Shown here one piece after another: positions 33,278 through 44,227 of a stretch of 64,000 nt of DNA (position 1 is its first letter; each line of letters opens with the position of its first letter). Origin of the DNA: Musa acuminata AAA Group. Its lineage: Eukaryota > Streptophyta > Magnoliopsida > Zingiberales > Musaceae. Location of the stretch: NCBI RefSeq assembly GCF_036884655.1, contig NC_088345.1, positions 32,602,501 to 32,666,500 on the forward strand, given 5' to 3'. Under the pieces are notes generated by a model. It did no database searches. It saw only the letters and a list, made by a program, of their open reading frames with translations, and was not told where the DNA came from. The position numbers and the translations under genes were made by a program.

Positions 33278-34861
33278 ATGGCATACGCCGGAAACCAAGA
33301 GGGGCATTCTATTACATGTCCACCCATGTTCAGTGGAACGGACTACACCTACTGGAAGACCCGAATGAGGATCTTTCTCATTTCTATGGATTTTGAACTG
33401 TGGAACCTTGTTGAAAACGGATTTTCAAAGTCTTCTCTTCCAATGATCGATTGGAATGAGTTGGAAAAGAAGGCTTTCGCTCTTAATGCAAAGGCTATGA
33501 ATGCCTTATTTTGCGCACTTGATAAAAACGAGTTTAATCGTGTTTCAACTTGCGAAACTGCATTTGATATTTGGCACACACTTGAAGTGACCCACGAGGG
33601 CACAAGTAGAGTGAAAGAGTCAAAAATCAATCTGTTGCTGCATTCTTTTGAACTTTTCCGAATGAAACCGAGTGAAACCATTGGCGACATGTTTACCCGT
33701 TTCACGGATGTCGTCAACGGTCTAAAAGGACTCGGAAAAAGTTTTTCGGATTTTGAACTCGTAAATAAAATACTAAGATCCTTTCCTAAAAGTTGGGATC
33801 CTAAAGTCACTGCCATTCAAGAGGCAAAAGATCTGCGCAACTTCCCTCTTGAAGAACTAATCGGGTCATTAATGACCTACGAAATGACTTGCAAAGCTCA
33901 TAAAGAGCAAGAAGACATCCTTCCAAAGAACAGGAAGGATATGGCACTTAAAACTTCTGAATGCCACTTGAGAGAAAACTCAAGTGATGAGGACTGTGAT
34001 GATGACTTGGCACTTTTGACAAGAAAGTTTAAGAAATTCTTCAAAAGAAACAAGTTTAAAAACGATGTGAAAAATAAACTTGAACCCAAGAAGGACCAAG
34101 TGATCTGCTACGAATGTAAAAAGCCGGGACACTACAAGAATGATTGTCCCCAAGTCAAAAGAAGAACATCAAAGAAGAAGGCTCTTCAAGCAACATGGGA
34201 TGACTCGAGCGCATCTGAAGAAGAGGAGTCCAACACTGAGCAAGTTGCTCATTACGCCTTAATGGCCATCGGAGAGGAGGTAACAGATTTATTAGATGCT
34301 GATTTATCTTTCGAGGAATTATTAAATGCCTTCCATGATTTATTTGATGAATGCAAAGTTATAAATAGAAAATACAAATTGCTAAAAAAGGTACATGATA
34401 GTCTTACTTGTGATTTTAATAAGTTAAAAATCGAATATCATGATAGTTTAAATTCATGTATAAAATGTCATGATCTAGAAATCTGTCAAAAAGAAAACTT
34501 GCTACTTAAGGACACCTTGAAGAAATTCGAGGTTGGTAGCAAGTCATTAAACATGATCCTTACAAACAAGGGTCATGCTCCCAAAAGAAGTGGGATTGGA
34601 TTTGTGAGGAGTCCTCACCAAAATCCAACTACCTTTGTAAAAGGCCCCATCTTACATGTTCAACACCAAACCAAGTGCAACTTTTGTTGCAAATCTGGAC
34701 ACAAGACACATTGTTGTCCATTCAAGAAAATAAGTCCAAACAAATTGATATGGGTTCCTAAAGGAACCATGACAAATTCTATGCAACATGATAAAAAATG
34801 TAGATCTATTTGTGAGGAACCCAAAAGCAAATGGGTACCTAAACGTCATCCTTTCTTGTAG
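33278..34861 (+). CDS. gag: E8 Gag polyprotein, intact
   Basis: 527 residues, the structural protein that would form the particle and package element RNA. The first ATG after the PBS, 36 bases downstream, gives MAYAGNQEGHS. Residues ~15-215 are the copia gag core (UBN2 / Retrotran_gag_2: TDYTYWKTRM, ALDKNEFNRVS, YEMTCKAH). An acidic serine-rich linker (~233-245) precedes zinc knuckle 1 (C277, C280, H285, C290). Residues ~340-420 look like a coiled coil, and knuckle 2 is C467, C470, H475, C480. Two knuckles and a long C-terminus are usual in Sireviruses. The frame ends in UAG at 34859-34861 and pol continues in the same frame. Confidence 0.96.
   Translation: MAYAGNQEGHSITCPPMFSGTDYTYWKTRMRIFLISMDFELWNLVENGFSKSSLPMIDWNELEKKAFALNAKAMNALFCALDKNEFNRVSTCETAFDIWHTLEVTHEGTSRVKESKINLLLHSFELFRMKPSETIGDMFTRFTDVVNGLKGLGKSFSDFELVNKILRSFPKSWDPKVTAIQEAKDLRNFPLEELIGSLMTYEMTCKAHKEQEDILPKNRKDMALKTSECHLRENSSDEDCDDDLALLTRKFKKFFKRNKFKNDVKNKLEPKKDQVICYECKKPGHYKNDCPQVKRRTSKKKALQATWDDSSASEEEESNTEQVAHYALMAIGEEVTDLLDADLSFEELLNAFHDLFDECKVINRKYKLLKKVHDSLTCDFNKLKIEYHDSLNSCIKCHDLEICQKENLLLKDTLKKFEVGSKSLNMILTNKGHAPKRSGIGFVRSPHQNPTTFVKGPILHVQHQTKCNFCCKSGHKTHCCPFKKISPNKLIWVPKGTMTNSMQHDKKCRSICEEPKSKWVPKRHPFL
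34859..34861 (+). promoter_or_regulatory. In-frame UAG between gag and pol (likely recoding site)
   Basis: Context TTCTTG-TAG-AAAACT. The protease active site D-S-G (34904-34912) is encoded between this stop and the first pol ATG (34925), so a functional protease cannot come from that ATG. The same UAG is present in E2 (7390-7392) and E12 (61510-61512). Confidence 0.7.
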
Positions 34862-37800
34862 AAAACTAAACCATCGCAAGCTAGGAGCAAGAGATGGTAC
34901 CTTGACAGTGGATGCTCAAGGCATATGACCGGAGATTCATCCCAATTCTCTAAGCTCTCTAGCATAAATGAAGGATATGTCACCTTCGGAGACAACAACA
35001 AGGGTAAAATCATTGGCAAAGGAACCATAGGTAACAAATCCAACTTTTCTATTGAAGATGTTTTGCTAGTTGATGGTCTAAAACATAACCTCCTAAGCAT
35101 TAGTCAATTATGTGATAAAGGATATATCATCAAATTTGAATCTAATGCTTGCATCATTGAAAAACCTCACAAAAACATATCTATGATTGCATTAAAGCAA
35201 AATAACGTATACACTATTGACATCGATGATTTATGTAATGAAATATGTTTTTCTGCTTTAAATGAGAATGCTTGGATATGGCACAGAAGATTAGGTCATG
35301 CTAGCATGAAGCTAATCACTCAAATATCATCCAAAGAACTTGTAAGAGGAATTCCTCATATCAAGTTCATCAAAGATAATGTATGTGATGCCTGCCAATT
35401 AGGTAAACAAATTAAGAGTAGCTTCAAATCTAAAAATCAAGTAAGCACCTCTAGGCCCTTACAATTGATCCATATGGACTTGTTCGGACCCATCTCCACA
35501 TCAAGCCTAGGAGGTAGCAAATACGCTTTTGTCATCATAGATGACTATAGCAGATACACATGGACTTACTTTTTAAAACAGAAAAGTGAATGCCTTAGAT
35601 CTTTTACCAAGTTTTGCAAACTCGTTCAGAATGAGAAAGGTTCTATGATTTCGTCAATTAGAAGTGATCATGGTGGTGAATTTCAAAACCATGATTTCCA
35701 AGAATTTTGTGAACTCAATGGATACAACCATAATTTCTCTACTCCTAGAAACCCTCAACAAAATGGAGTTGTAGAAAGAAAAAATCGAAATTTACAAGAA
35801 ATGACAAGAACCATGTTAAATGAACATAACCTACCCAAATATTTTTGGGCCGAAGCCGTAAATACTGCATGCTATATCTTAAATAGAGTTCTAGTGAGAC
35901 CTCTACTAACCAAAACTCCCTATGAGTTATGGAACAATAAAAAACCCAACGTTTCATATTTCAAAGTCTTTGGGTGTAAGTGTTTTATCTTGAATGAAAA
36001 AGACAACTTAGGAAAATTTGATGCTAAATCCGATGAAGGAATCTTTCTTGGTTATTCTACAGTTTCTAAAGCCTTTCGTATCTTTAATAAAAGAACTCTA
36101 ATTATTGAAGAATCCATTCATGTTGTTTTCAATGAGACTTCTGAACTCACGAAAAATGATCTTGACGATGATGTTAATTTTGATTCTTTAAATTTAAACG
36201 AGACCCCGTCTCCAACTAGCAACTTGGATGCATCCACTTCTCAGATTTCCTTACCCAAGGATTGGAAGTATATAGATGCTCATCCTAAGGAGCTAATCTT
36301 AGGAGACACATCAAAGGGAGTTAAAACACGATCTTCTCTTAAAACCTTTTGTGCAAATACCGCCTTTCTCTCCCAAATTGAACCCAAATGCGTTGATGAA
36401 GCCATGAAAGATGATTCATGGATTATCGCAATGCAAGAAGAATTAAATCAATTTGAAAGAAATGGAGTATGGAAGCTTGTTCCTAGGCCAAATGACCATC
36501 TAGTTATTGGTACTAAATGGGTCTTCAGAAACAAGCAAAATGAAAATGGTATCGTGGTTAGAAACAAGGCTAGATTAGTGGCCAAAGGTTTCAACCAAGA
36601 AGAAGGTATCGATTACGAAGAAACCTTCGCTCCTGTGGCACGATTGGAAGCCATAAGGATGCTCCTTGCCTACGCTAGCAGTAATAATTTTAAGTTGTTT
36701 CAAATGGATGTTAAAAGCGCCTTTCTTAATGGCTTTATTTCCGAAGAAGTCTATGTTGAACAACCTCCTGGATTTGAAAATAATAGTCTCCCTAATCATG
36801 TGTTTAGATTAACTAAAGCTCTCTATGGTTTAAAACAAGCTCCTAGGGCTTGGTATGAGAGACTTAGTTCTTTTCTTATTGAAAATAATTTCATAAAAGG
36901 CAAGGTTGATACTACATTATTCATCAAGAACTTTGAAAATAATTTTCTCATTGTTCAAATTTATGTTGATGATATTATCTTTGGTTCTACAAATGAATCT
37001 CTTTGTGAATCCTTTGCGAAAACTACGAGTCATGAATTCGAAATGAGTCTAATGGGAGAGTTAACATTCTTCTTAGGCCTACAAATCAAACAACTAAGCA
37101 ATGACATCTTTATTAGTCAAACCAAATATGCTGTGAGTTTGCTAAAGAAGTTCAAAATGAATAATTCAAAAGCCATTGACACTCCTATGAGCACCTCCAC
37201 TAAGTTAGAAATTGATGAGAATGGAGAAAGCTTCGATCAAAAAACCTATAGGGGTATGATAGGAAGTTTACTTTACCTCACTGCCACCAGACCAGACATC
37301 ATGTTCAGTGTAGGACTTTGTGCTAGATTTCAATCAGACCCTAAGATATCTCATCTCAAAGCAGTCAAAAGAATACTCAGATATCTTAATGGAACTACCA
37401 ATCTAGGATTATGGTACCCAAAATCAGAAAATTTTGAATTAACAGCTTATGCTGATGCGGACTTCGCTGGCTGTAGACTAGACAGAAAAAGCACATCAGG
37501 ATCATGTCAATTTTTAGGACATGCCCTTGTATCCTGGTCATCTAAGAAACAAAACTCGGTTGCTCTATCAACAACCGAAGCTGAATACATTGCAGTAAGT
37601 GCATGCTGTGCACAAGTTGTATGGATGAAAAACACTTTAGAAGATTACAAAGTGAATCTTAAAGATATTCCCATTAAATGTGATAACACGAGTGCAATAT
37701 GCTTAACTAAAAATCCTATACAACACTCAAGAACAAAACACATTGATATTAGACATCACTTTATACGAGATCATGTCACTAATCATGATGTAACCATAGA

Positions 37801-37912
37801 GTTTATTGATACCAAACATCAACTAGCTGATATCTTCACAAAACCCCTATGTGAAGAACAATTTGATTACATAAGAAGAGAATTAGGAATGTTGATGTGT
37901 CCGAATACTTAA
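34862..37912 (+). CDS. pol: E8 Pol polyprotein: PR-IN-RT-RNase H, intact
   Basis: 1016 codons after the UAG; 995 residues counted from the first ATG (34925), used for numbering here. Protease: [11 protein letters not shown] just before residue 1. GAG-pre-integrase and zinc finger: H120, H125, C154, C157. Integrase core: D185 (HMDLFGP), D248 (RSDHGGEF), E284 (GVVERKN). Reverse transcriptase: WVFRNK at ~532, [11 protein letters not shown] at ~593, [12 protein letters not shown] at ~633, catalytic YVDD at 680-683. RNase [10 protein letters not shown] at ~841, STTEAEYIA at ~882, CDNTSA at ~919. Integrase before RT fixes it as copia. All residues expected for activity are present, so this copy could drive itself and the pol-less relatives. 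Expression seems to require passing the UAG. Confidence 0.96.
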   Translation, partial: KTKPSQARSKRWYLDSGCSRHMTGDSSQFSKLSSINEGYVTFGDNNKGKIIGKGTIGNKSNFSIEDVLLVDGLKHNLLSISQLCDKGYIIKFESNACIIEKPHKNISMIALKQNNVYTIDIDDLCNEICFSALNENAWIWHRRLGHASMKLITQISSKELVRGIPHIKFIKDNVCDACQLGKQIKSSFKSKNQVSTSRPLQLIHMDLFGPISTSSLGGSKYAFVIIDDYSRYTWTYFLKQKSECLRSFTKFCKLVQNEKGSMISSIRSDHGGEFQNHDFQEFCELNGYNHNFSTPRNPQQNGVVERKNRNLQEMTRTMLNEHNLPKYFWAEAVNTACYILNRVLVRPLLTKTPYELWNNKKPNVSYFKVFGCKCFILNEKDNLGKFDAKSDEGIFLGYSTVSKAFRIFNKRTLIIEESIHVVFNETSELTKNDLDDDVNFDSLNLNETPSPTSNLDASTSQISLPKDWKYIDAHPKELILGDTSKGVKTRSSLKTFCANTAFLSQIEPKCVDEAMKDDSWIIAMQEELNQFERNGVWKLVPRPNDHLVIGTKWVFRNKQNENGIVVRNKARLVAKGFNQEEGIDYEETFAPVARLEAIRMLLAYASSNNFKLFQMDVKSAFLNGFISEEVYVEQPPGFENNSLPNHVFRLTKALYGLKQAPRAWYERLSSFLIENNFIKGKVDTTLFIKNFENNFLIVQIYVDDIIFGSTNESLCESFAKTTSHEFEMSLMGELTFFLGLQIKQLSNDIFISQTKYAVSLLKKFKMNNSKAIDTPMSTSTKLEIDENGESFDQKTYRGMIGSLLYLTATRPDIMFSVGLCARFQSDPKISHLKAVKRILRYLNGTTNLGLWYPKSENFELTAYADADFAGCRLDRKSTSGSCQFLGHALVSWSSKKQNSVALSTTEAEYIAVSACCAQVVWMKNTLEDYKVNLKDIPIKCDNTSAICLTKNPIQHSRTKHIDIRHHFIRDHVTNHDVTIEFIDTKHQLADIFTKPLCEEQFDYIRRELGMLMCPNT

Positions 37913-38831
37913 AAAATTATTATTTTTCGGATGTTATTACTATTACATGCCTTGACATCGCATGTTGCAAATTATGTGACAAATATTTTTAACCAAATGC
38001 ATGTAAGAAGTTCATTTTTCGGTTTGTATGCTAAAAATGGGATTTTCCTGTACACTCTTATGAAAACTTTTTGAAAAATGACTTTCCTCCTTCAAGCAAC
38101 AAACAATAAAGAGATATTCAAAGTATTATATGTGTCATGACTTCCTTTATGTGCTTGATAATGCTATCATGCTTTTTGTTGATAACAAAGGGGGAGAAAC
38201 ATATGAATTGATAAACACTATGTCATAGCTGAACTGCCACAATCATGTCTATGTCATAGTTGCAAATACTTGAGTGATGCTATAAACAATGTTATAGTTA
38301 TGCCATCCTTGCATCACCAAGAGATATGTGAACATGTGCTATAGTTTGCATCATGTCTTGATTTGATTATGTCATAGTTGCAAATACTTGAGTGATGCTA
38401 TAAACAATGTTATAGTTATGCCATCCTTGCATCACCAAGAGATATGTGAACATGTGCTATAGTTTGCATCATGTCTTGATTTGATATTCTATATTGTGAA
38501 GAAAATGCAAACTTGCTAGAAAATCTCAAATGTGTGCATCATGTAAAAAGTCCTTCGTAGCTTTATATGATTACATGATGAATAGTTACAAACACTATCA
38601 TACAAACTTGATGATGTATGTCATGCCTTGACATCATTCTTGAAGAGATACATCATGATGGGCATCATGATGGGAGCATTGATAAGTTTAACTGATCTAA
38701 CTTATCAATACGTCACTTGAATTCTTTGGTCTTGAATTCAAGGTTGACTTATCTCAACTATGGCATATAGATAGGGGGAGTTAAGGACAACTCCTTTATC
38801 AATTGATTGTCATCATCAAAAAGGGGGAGAT
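37913..38831 (+). other. E8 3' untranslated region
   Basis: No ORF. A CCGAA...TTCGG inverted motif overlaps the pol stop (about 37901-37930). A 118-bp tandem duplication lies at 38251-38486. Purine tracts are at 38187-38199 and 38771-38781, and the true PPT (AAAAAGGGGGAGAT) at 38818-38831. Confidence 0.85.
38251..38486 (+). repeat. 118-bp tandem duplication in E8 3' UTR
   Basis: The second copy starts at 38369 with ATGTCATAGTTGCAAATAC. E12 has a single copy of this segment (about 50050-50165, minus), so the duplication is specific to E8 or was lost from E12. Confidence 0.85.
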
Positions 38832-38866
38832 TGTTGAATCTCGGATTTTGATGATGAAGTCAATTG
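38800..38866 (+). other. PPT/U3 boundary inverted repeat of E8
   Basis: Outer arms CAATTGA and TCAATTG, inner arms CATCATCAAAA and TTTTGATGATG, with a small internal loop. The PPT and GAGATT/AATCTC apical stem lie between them, and the LTR begins at 38832. Confidence 0.8.
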
Positions 38867-41010
38867 TCATTTGTTATCTAATCTATGTGTTGAGATAAGT
38901 GTGCAGGATTAACTATGATGAGAGTAAGACAAGCAGCAGGTGTTGCGTCGGAGTCAAGATCATGATCACGTTGGGAGTTCGAGAGTTCGACGGAAGTTCA
39001 GACGGTCGTCAGAGGTTCAGCGAGAACAGATCCGAGAAGTCCAGAAGCTTGCCAAGCGAAGCTCGTCGGAACTCGCCAAGTGGATCGTCGCAAAGTCCAG
39101 GAGTATGTCGGATGTCCGCAGAAGGATCACCGAGGGTTTATCGGATGATCGACGGAAGTTCGCCGGAAACTCGCCGGAAGAAGCGATTGACGCATCGGAG
39201 CAAAGCTACAGAAGTTGTCTTAGAGTTAATCGTAGTTAGCACGATGATTAAGCTTGAAAATGGGAGGTGATCCCATTAGCTTAATCTTGGGGCAATTGGG
39301 CCCCTGAAAAGATTCAAATTGGGCCGAATGGAGCGAACCATTCGGACCCTAATTGCACCAGGCGGTGCAACCGCCCCAGCCAGGAGGTGCAACCGCCAGG
39401 GCTGCGAGGCTGGGTGGTGCAACCGCCCCAGCCAAGAGGTGCAACCGCCCAGAGCTCAGTCTTCGAGCTAGATTGGGCGGTGCAACCTCCTCTGTCAAGA
39501 GGTAGCACCGCCAGAGCTCAAGTTTCGAGCTCTGCCAGGCGGTGCAACCATCGAGCTCAGTCTTCGAGCTCTGGCAGAGAGGTGCATCAGCCTGAGCTCA
39601 ATCTCGAGCTCTGCCAGGTGATGCAACCACCGAGCTCAGTCTTCGAGCTCTGGCAGAGAGGTGCATCAGCCTGAGCTCAGTTTCGAGCTCTGCCAGGTGA
39701 TGCAACCACCGAGCTCAGACTTCGAGCTCTACCAGGCGGTGCAACCACCGAGCTCAGTCTTCGAGCTCTGCCAGGTGGTGCAACCATCAAGCTCAGTCTT
39801 CGAGCTCTGGCAGAGAGGTGCAATCGCCTGAGCTCAGTCGTCGAGCTCTGCCAGGCGGTGCCACCTCTCCAGTCAAGAGGTGCAACCGCCTGATCCCAGA
39901 ATTCTGGGATTTGATCGATTTGATCGTTTTGAGCTCCAAATTTAAACTGGGTTGGGGCCTATAAATACCCCACCCATTCAGCACTGAAAAGATACAGATC
40001 CACACCGAATTCTTGATCTTTTCAGTGATTCTAAGAGCTCAAATTTGTGTAAAGTCCTAAAGTTCTCCTCCTTCTGTTCTTCAAGTCTTGAGTTGTAAAG
40101 AGAGGAGAGAAAGGATCTGTAAAGGTTGTCTCCTGAGCCTGTAAAAAGGAGAGAAACTGTAAAAGGGCAGTTAGCCTTCGCCCATTGAAGGAAGGCAGCT
40201 TGTTGACGTCGGTGACCTCGTCGGAGGAGGAAGCCAAAAGTGGAGTAGGTCAAGACTGACCGAACCACTCTAAATCTCTGGTTTCCTTTTACCTTGAGCA
40301 CTTTATCATTACTGCAAACCTCCTACATTGCTACTGCCCTCTGCGCCTTTACGAACGAGTTTCTAAGCTCTGATCTTTCAGAATCTGCATTCAAACGTAA
40401 ATCGTGTTTTCGTACGATCTTCACACTGCAGTTTACGCTTACATTCGGATTCCATTTATAACTGCAAATTGTTTTCTACGTAAAACGCTTTTCAAGGTTC
40501 AAAACTGCTTTTAGACGCAAAACTACATTTAGACGTAAAATTACGTTTAGACGTAAAACTGCGTTTAGACGCAAAACTGCGTTTAGACGTAAAACTGCGT
40601 TTAGACGTAAAACTGCGTTTAGATGCAAAACTGCGTTTAGACGCAAAACTGCGTTTAGACGCAAAACTGCGTTTAGACGTAAAACTGCGTTTAGACGTAA
40701 AACTGCGTTTTGACGTAAAACTGCATTTGAACGTAAAACTGCGTTTAGACGTAAAACTGCGTTTAGACGCAAACTGCGCTTAGACGCAAACGGTGCTTAG
40801 ACGCAAACTGCGCTTAGACGTAAACTGTGTTTAGACGCAAACTGCGCTTAGACGCAAAACTGCGCTTAGACGCAAACTGCACTGTGATTCTGCTTTTATA
40901 TCGAAATCACTTTTTATCGGACGAACGCAGCTTTAGCTTTTAAATTAATGTAAGATTTCCGCTGCACTAATTCACCCCCCCCCCCCCTCTTAGTGCTCTC
41001 GATCCTAACA
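38832..41010 (+). repeat. E8 3' LTR (2179 bp)
   Basis: Same layout as the 5' LTR: palindrome at 39894-39909, TATA at 39960-39967, 18-bp array at about 40501-40880. The C-tract has 13 C against 11 in the 5' LTR, and the array is slightly shorter. Confidence 0.97.
40501..40880 (+). repeat. 18-bp tandem array in E8 3' LTR
   Basis: Same unit as at 32700-33105, about one unit shorter, which shows post-insertion gain or loss. Confidence 0.93.
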
Positions 41011-41015
41011 CTCAT
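41011..41015. repeat. Target-site duplication of E8, right copy (CTCAT)
   Basis: Identical to 31028-31032. Confidence 0.95.
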
Positions 41016-41730
41016 CACTTGAGTTATCGCTCAAGTGGTATTCATTTGTCCGGAGTTCCAAATCCTTCTTGTTCTTTGGAAGGTGATTTTGTTCATCATG
41101 TTCATCATGTGCATTGTGCACCATTTCATTTGTTATCAACGAACCAATTAGTTCTTCAAGTGGTAAGTTGTTTAGGTTTTTAGCTTCTTGTATTGAAGTT
41201 ACTTTTGAATCCCACTTCTTAGAAAGAGAACGCAAAATCTTGTTTACGAGTTCAAAATCTGAAAAACATTTTCCAAGAGCTCTTAAACTATTGACGACAT
41301 CCGTGAAACGGGTGTACATTCGCCTATAGTCTCGCTTGGTTGCATTCGAAAAAGCTCAAAATTATGCAATAAAATGTTAACTTTCGAGTCTTTGACTCTA
41401 CTAGTTCCCTTGTGCGTGATTTCAAGTGTTCGCCAAATGTCAAAAGCCGTTTCGCACGTAGAAATCCGATTGAACTCATTTTTGTCCAAAGCGTAAAATA
41501 AGGCATTCATAGCCTTTGTGTTTAAAGAAAAATACTTCTTCTCCAAATCCGACCATTCGTTCATCGGTTTAGAGGGAAGTTGAAAACCGTTTTCAACGAT
41601 ATTCTATAAATCCAAATTCATAGAAATCAAGAAAACTCCCATTCGAGTTTTCCAATAAGTATAGTCCAATCCGTTAAACAACGGTGGACGAACAACCGAT
41701 AAGCCCTCTTGAAAGCCATGAAGAGCCATT
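41016..41730 (-). pseudogene. gag: E7 gag N-terminal part (right of E8)
   Basis: The ATG at 41728-41730 gives MALHGFQEGLSVVRPPLFNGLDYTYWKTRM. A TAG (TGG to TAG) lies at 41604-41606, and a one-base deletion near 41318 shifts the frame in the I-G-D-M-Y-T motif. The rest reads RFTDVVNSLRALGK through ..NSSDE, where E8 is inserted. Confidence 0.88.
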
Positions 41731-41765
41731 TCTCTCGGGTGTAAATCCGAAATGAGAAATACCGG

Positions 41766-41777
41766 GCTCTGATACCA
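41766..41777 (-). other. E7 primer-binding site
   Basis: GCTCTGATACCA next to the 5' LTR. Confidence 0.93.
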
Positions 41778-41779
41778 AT

Positions 41780-43550
41780 TGTTAGGATCAAGAGCACTAA
41801 GAGGGGGGGTGAATTAGTGCAGCGGAAAACCTTCTACGATAAAAATCGCGTTCGTTCAATAAAAGTAATTTCGGTAAGAAAGTCGATTCGTAAATCACTT
41901 TAACTTTTGATTAAGCGAGATGTAGTTAAAGCAAGGATATAAAGGCAGTTTGCAGTTATGATAGAAATCAAAATGTAAACGCAAACTGAAATATGATGAT
42001 CGTACGATAAAACTGATTTACGTCTAAACGCCGATTCGGAAAGTGCAAAGCTTGAAACCCAATCGTATATGCACAGAAAGCAGTAAGCTTTTGAGGAGGT
42101 TTGCAGAAAAAATAATATGCTCAAAGTAAATGCAAACCGAGATTTAGAGTGGTTTGGTCAATATTGACAAACTCCATTTTTGGCTTCCTCCACCGACGAG
42201 GTCACCGACGTCAACTAGAGGCCTTCCTTCAATAGGCGAAGGCCAACAATTTACAACAATTTTGAGCTCTAAAAATCACAGAACAAGATCAGGATTTCGG
42301 TGTATGTTAAGTGCCCTTTCAGTGCTAAATGGGTGGGGTATTTATAGGCCCCAACCCAATTTGAATTTGGAACTCAAAACTGTCAATTCCCGAAATTCTG
42401 GGATCTGGAGGTTGCACCTCCTGACTGAGGCGGTTGCATCGCCTGGCAGAGCTCGAAGACTGAGCCTTTAGGCAGTGCCACCTCCTGTCAGGGGCGGTCG
42501 CACCTCCTGCCAGAGCTCGAAGACCGAGCTCAGGCGGTGCCACCACCTGACTGAAGCGGTTGCACCTCCTGCCAGAGCTCGAAGATCGAGCTCAAGCGGT
42601 GGCACCTCCTGTCAGGGGAGGTTGCACCGCCTAGTCTCGCTCGGAGACTGAGCCCAGGCGGTGCCACCTCCTGGCTTAGGCGGTTCAACCGCCTGGTAGA
42701 AATCAGGGTCCGAATGGGTTGATTCATTCGACCCAATTTAGGTTTTTCAGGGGCCCAATTGCCCCAAGATTAAGTTAATGGGATTACTTCCCATTTCCAA
42801 CTTAATCATTGTGCTAACTACGATATTTCCTAAGACATTTACTGCAACTTGCTCCGGTGCGTCAATCGCTTCTTCCGGCGAGCTTCCGGAAAACTTCCGT
42901 CGATCATCCGATGAACCCTCGGTGATGCTCCTGCGGACTTCCGGCAAACTCCTGGACTTGCGACGATCCACTTGGCGAGTTCCGATGAGCTTCTTTGGCA
43001 AGCTCATGGACTTCTCGGATTTGTTCCCGCAGAACCTCTGACGACTGTCCGAACTTCCGTCGAACTCTCGAACTCCCAACGTGATCATTGTCTTGACTCC
43101 GACGCAACTCCTACTGCATGTCTTTCTTCTATCGTAGTTAATACTGCACACTTAAAACAAAACTTCGATCGAGACAATTAATCCTAAGTAATTAACCAAG
43201 TTGTCCGGCATGTCATTGGTCCCTCAACGCTTCGTCTGATTCTTCGGCGGATCGTCCTCTCCTGCAGCCTATTGCCCAATCGGCCAGTTGACTCTGCAAC
43301 TCCGATATCCTTGGCATAATACCCGCTCTTCTTGGCCTGATGCCCGAGTCCACAGCCCGAAGCTTTCTGTCGATACGTCGACCGATCCACCGGCCCGACG
43401 TCCAATCTTTTGACATGTTCCTCCGGCACAACATGATTTTCCTGCTTTAATTGTCTCATCCTGATCAAAGCATCCTGCTTCACTCAAAACGCAGATTAAA
43501 TCATAAACATATATCAAGTAGTTTCATCATCAAAATACAAGATTTAACCA
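41780..43550 (-). repeat. E7 5' LTR (about 1770 bp), long-U3 type
   Basis: From TGTTAGGATC to GATTTAACCA. TATA at 42339-42346, palindrome cluster about 42400-42700, leader hairpin starting at 42149, U3 block about 43150-43470. The terminal CA is uncertain by one base because the end is mutated. Confidence 0.9.
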
Positions 43551-43862
43551 TTTCAATAAGTGTGCTATATGTCGAAAGCCATTTCGCATAAAGAAACCCG
43601 ATTAAATTCATTTTTGTTTAAAGCACAAAATAGAGCATTCATAGCTCTAGCATTTAAGGAAAAAATCTTCTTCTCCAAATCATTCCAATAGTTTATTGGA
43701 AGAAAAGACCTTCGAAAACAACTTTCGACAATATTCCATAAGTTCAAATCCAACGAAAGCAAGAAAACTCTCATTCGAGTTTTCCAATAAGTGTAATCCG
43801 TCCCATTGAAAAAGGGAGGACGAATGAGAGAGTGACCCTCTTGAAAGCCAAAAAAGAGTCAT
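43551..43862 (-). pseudogene. gag: E9 gag N-terminal fragment
   Basis: The ATG at 43860-43862 is followed by one extra T in a T-run, which puts the rest out of frame. Corrected by eye it resembles the E1 gag (FQEGHSLIRPPFFNGTDYTYWKTRM-like, about 100 codons). The E7 LTR interrupts it at 43550. Which type of element E9 was cannot be told, although E1 is its closest relative. Confidence 0.75.
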
Positions 43863-43898
43863 TTCTCTTTGGTGTTAAACCAAGTGAGAAATAATGAG

Positions 43899-43910
43899 GC
43901 TTTGATACCA
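43899..43910 (-). other. E9 primer-binding site, one base changed
   Basis: GCTTTGATACCA against GCTCTGATACCA. Confidence 0.8.
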
Positions 43911-43912
43911 AT

Positions 43913-44227
43913 TGTTGGGAAAGGGGTTGGAACTAAGAGAGGGGGTGAATTAGTGCAGCGGATAAAAACATCGGTTTCGAAAAATCCTTTCGTACGATAA
44001 AACCGAATTCGGAAATGCTTAACTTTGAAAGCGAAGTAAGAGCATATTGAAGGCAGTTTGCAGTTAATGTAAATTATAGGAAGTAAATGCAAACCAGATA
44101 ACACGCCAATTTTATAGTTGTTCGATCGTCGTGACCTACATCCACTCCATCAATTCCTCTTCTGTCGAGGCAACCGGCATCCACTATCGATTTTCCTTTA
44201 ATAGGCGAAGATCAACCTCCTTCTTAA
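43913..44227 (-). repeat. E9 5' LTR fragment, cut by E10
   Basis: Begins TGTTGGGAAAGGGG and has the leader hairpin at 44117-44145 (one outer pair altered). It stops exactly where the E10 LTR begins. The 5-bp flank is CTTAA. Confidence 0.78.

Larger units (their letters stand above)
31033..41010 (+). mobile_element. E8: apparently complete autonomous Sirevirus-like element
   Basis: 9978 bp: 5' LTR, PBS, gag, UAG, pol, short 3' UTR, PPT and 3' LTR with a perfect TSD in E7 gag. Both long frames are open and the catalytic motifs are intact. Comparing the LTRs by eye I noted roughly 30 substitutions, mostly C/T or G/A, over about 2.1 kb, plus array-length differences. The insertion is therefore recent but not fresh. 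There is no envelope-like ORF after pol. Confidence 0.96.
26931..43550 (-). mobile_element. E7: pol-less copia element, split by E8
   Basis: Minus-strand order: 5' LTR 41780-43550, PBS, gag (41016-41730 plus 30797-31032), AT-rich tail, PPT and 3' LTR fragment 26931-27782. E8 interrupts gag with a TSD. Removing E8 leaves about 4 kb of internal sequence with no pol. E7 itself interrupts E9 gag at 43550. Confidence 0.85.

Noticed and set aside
37913..38831. Envelope-like ORF after E8 pol, as in SIRE1
   Set aside because: The region is under 1 kb, full of stops, and filled by the duplication and PPTs.
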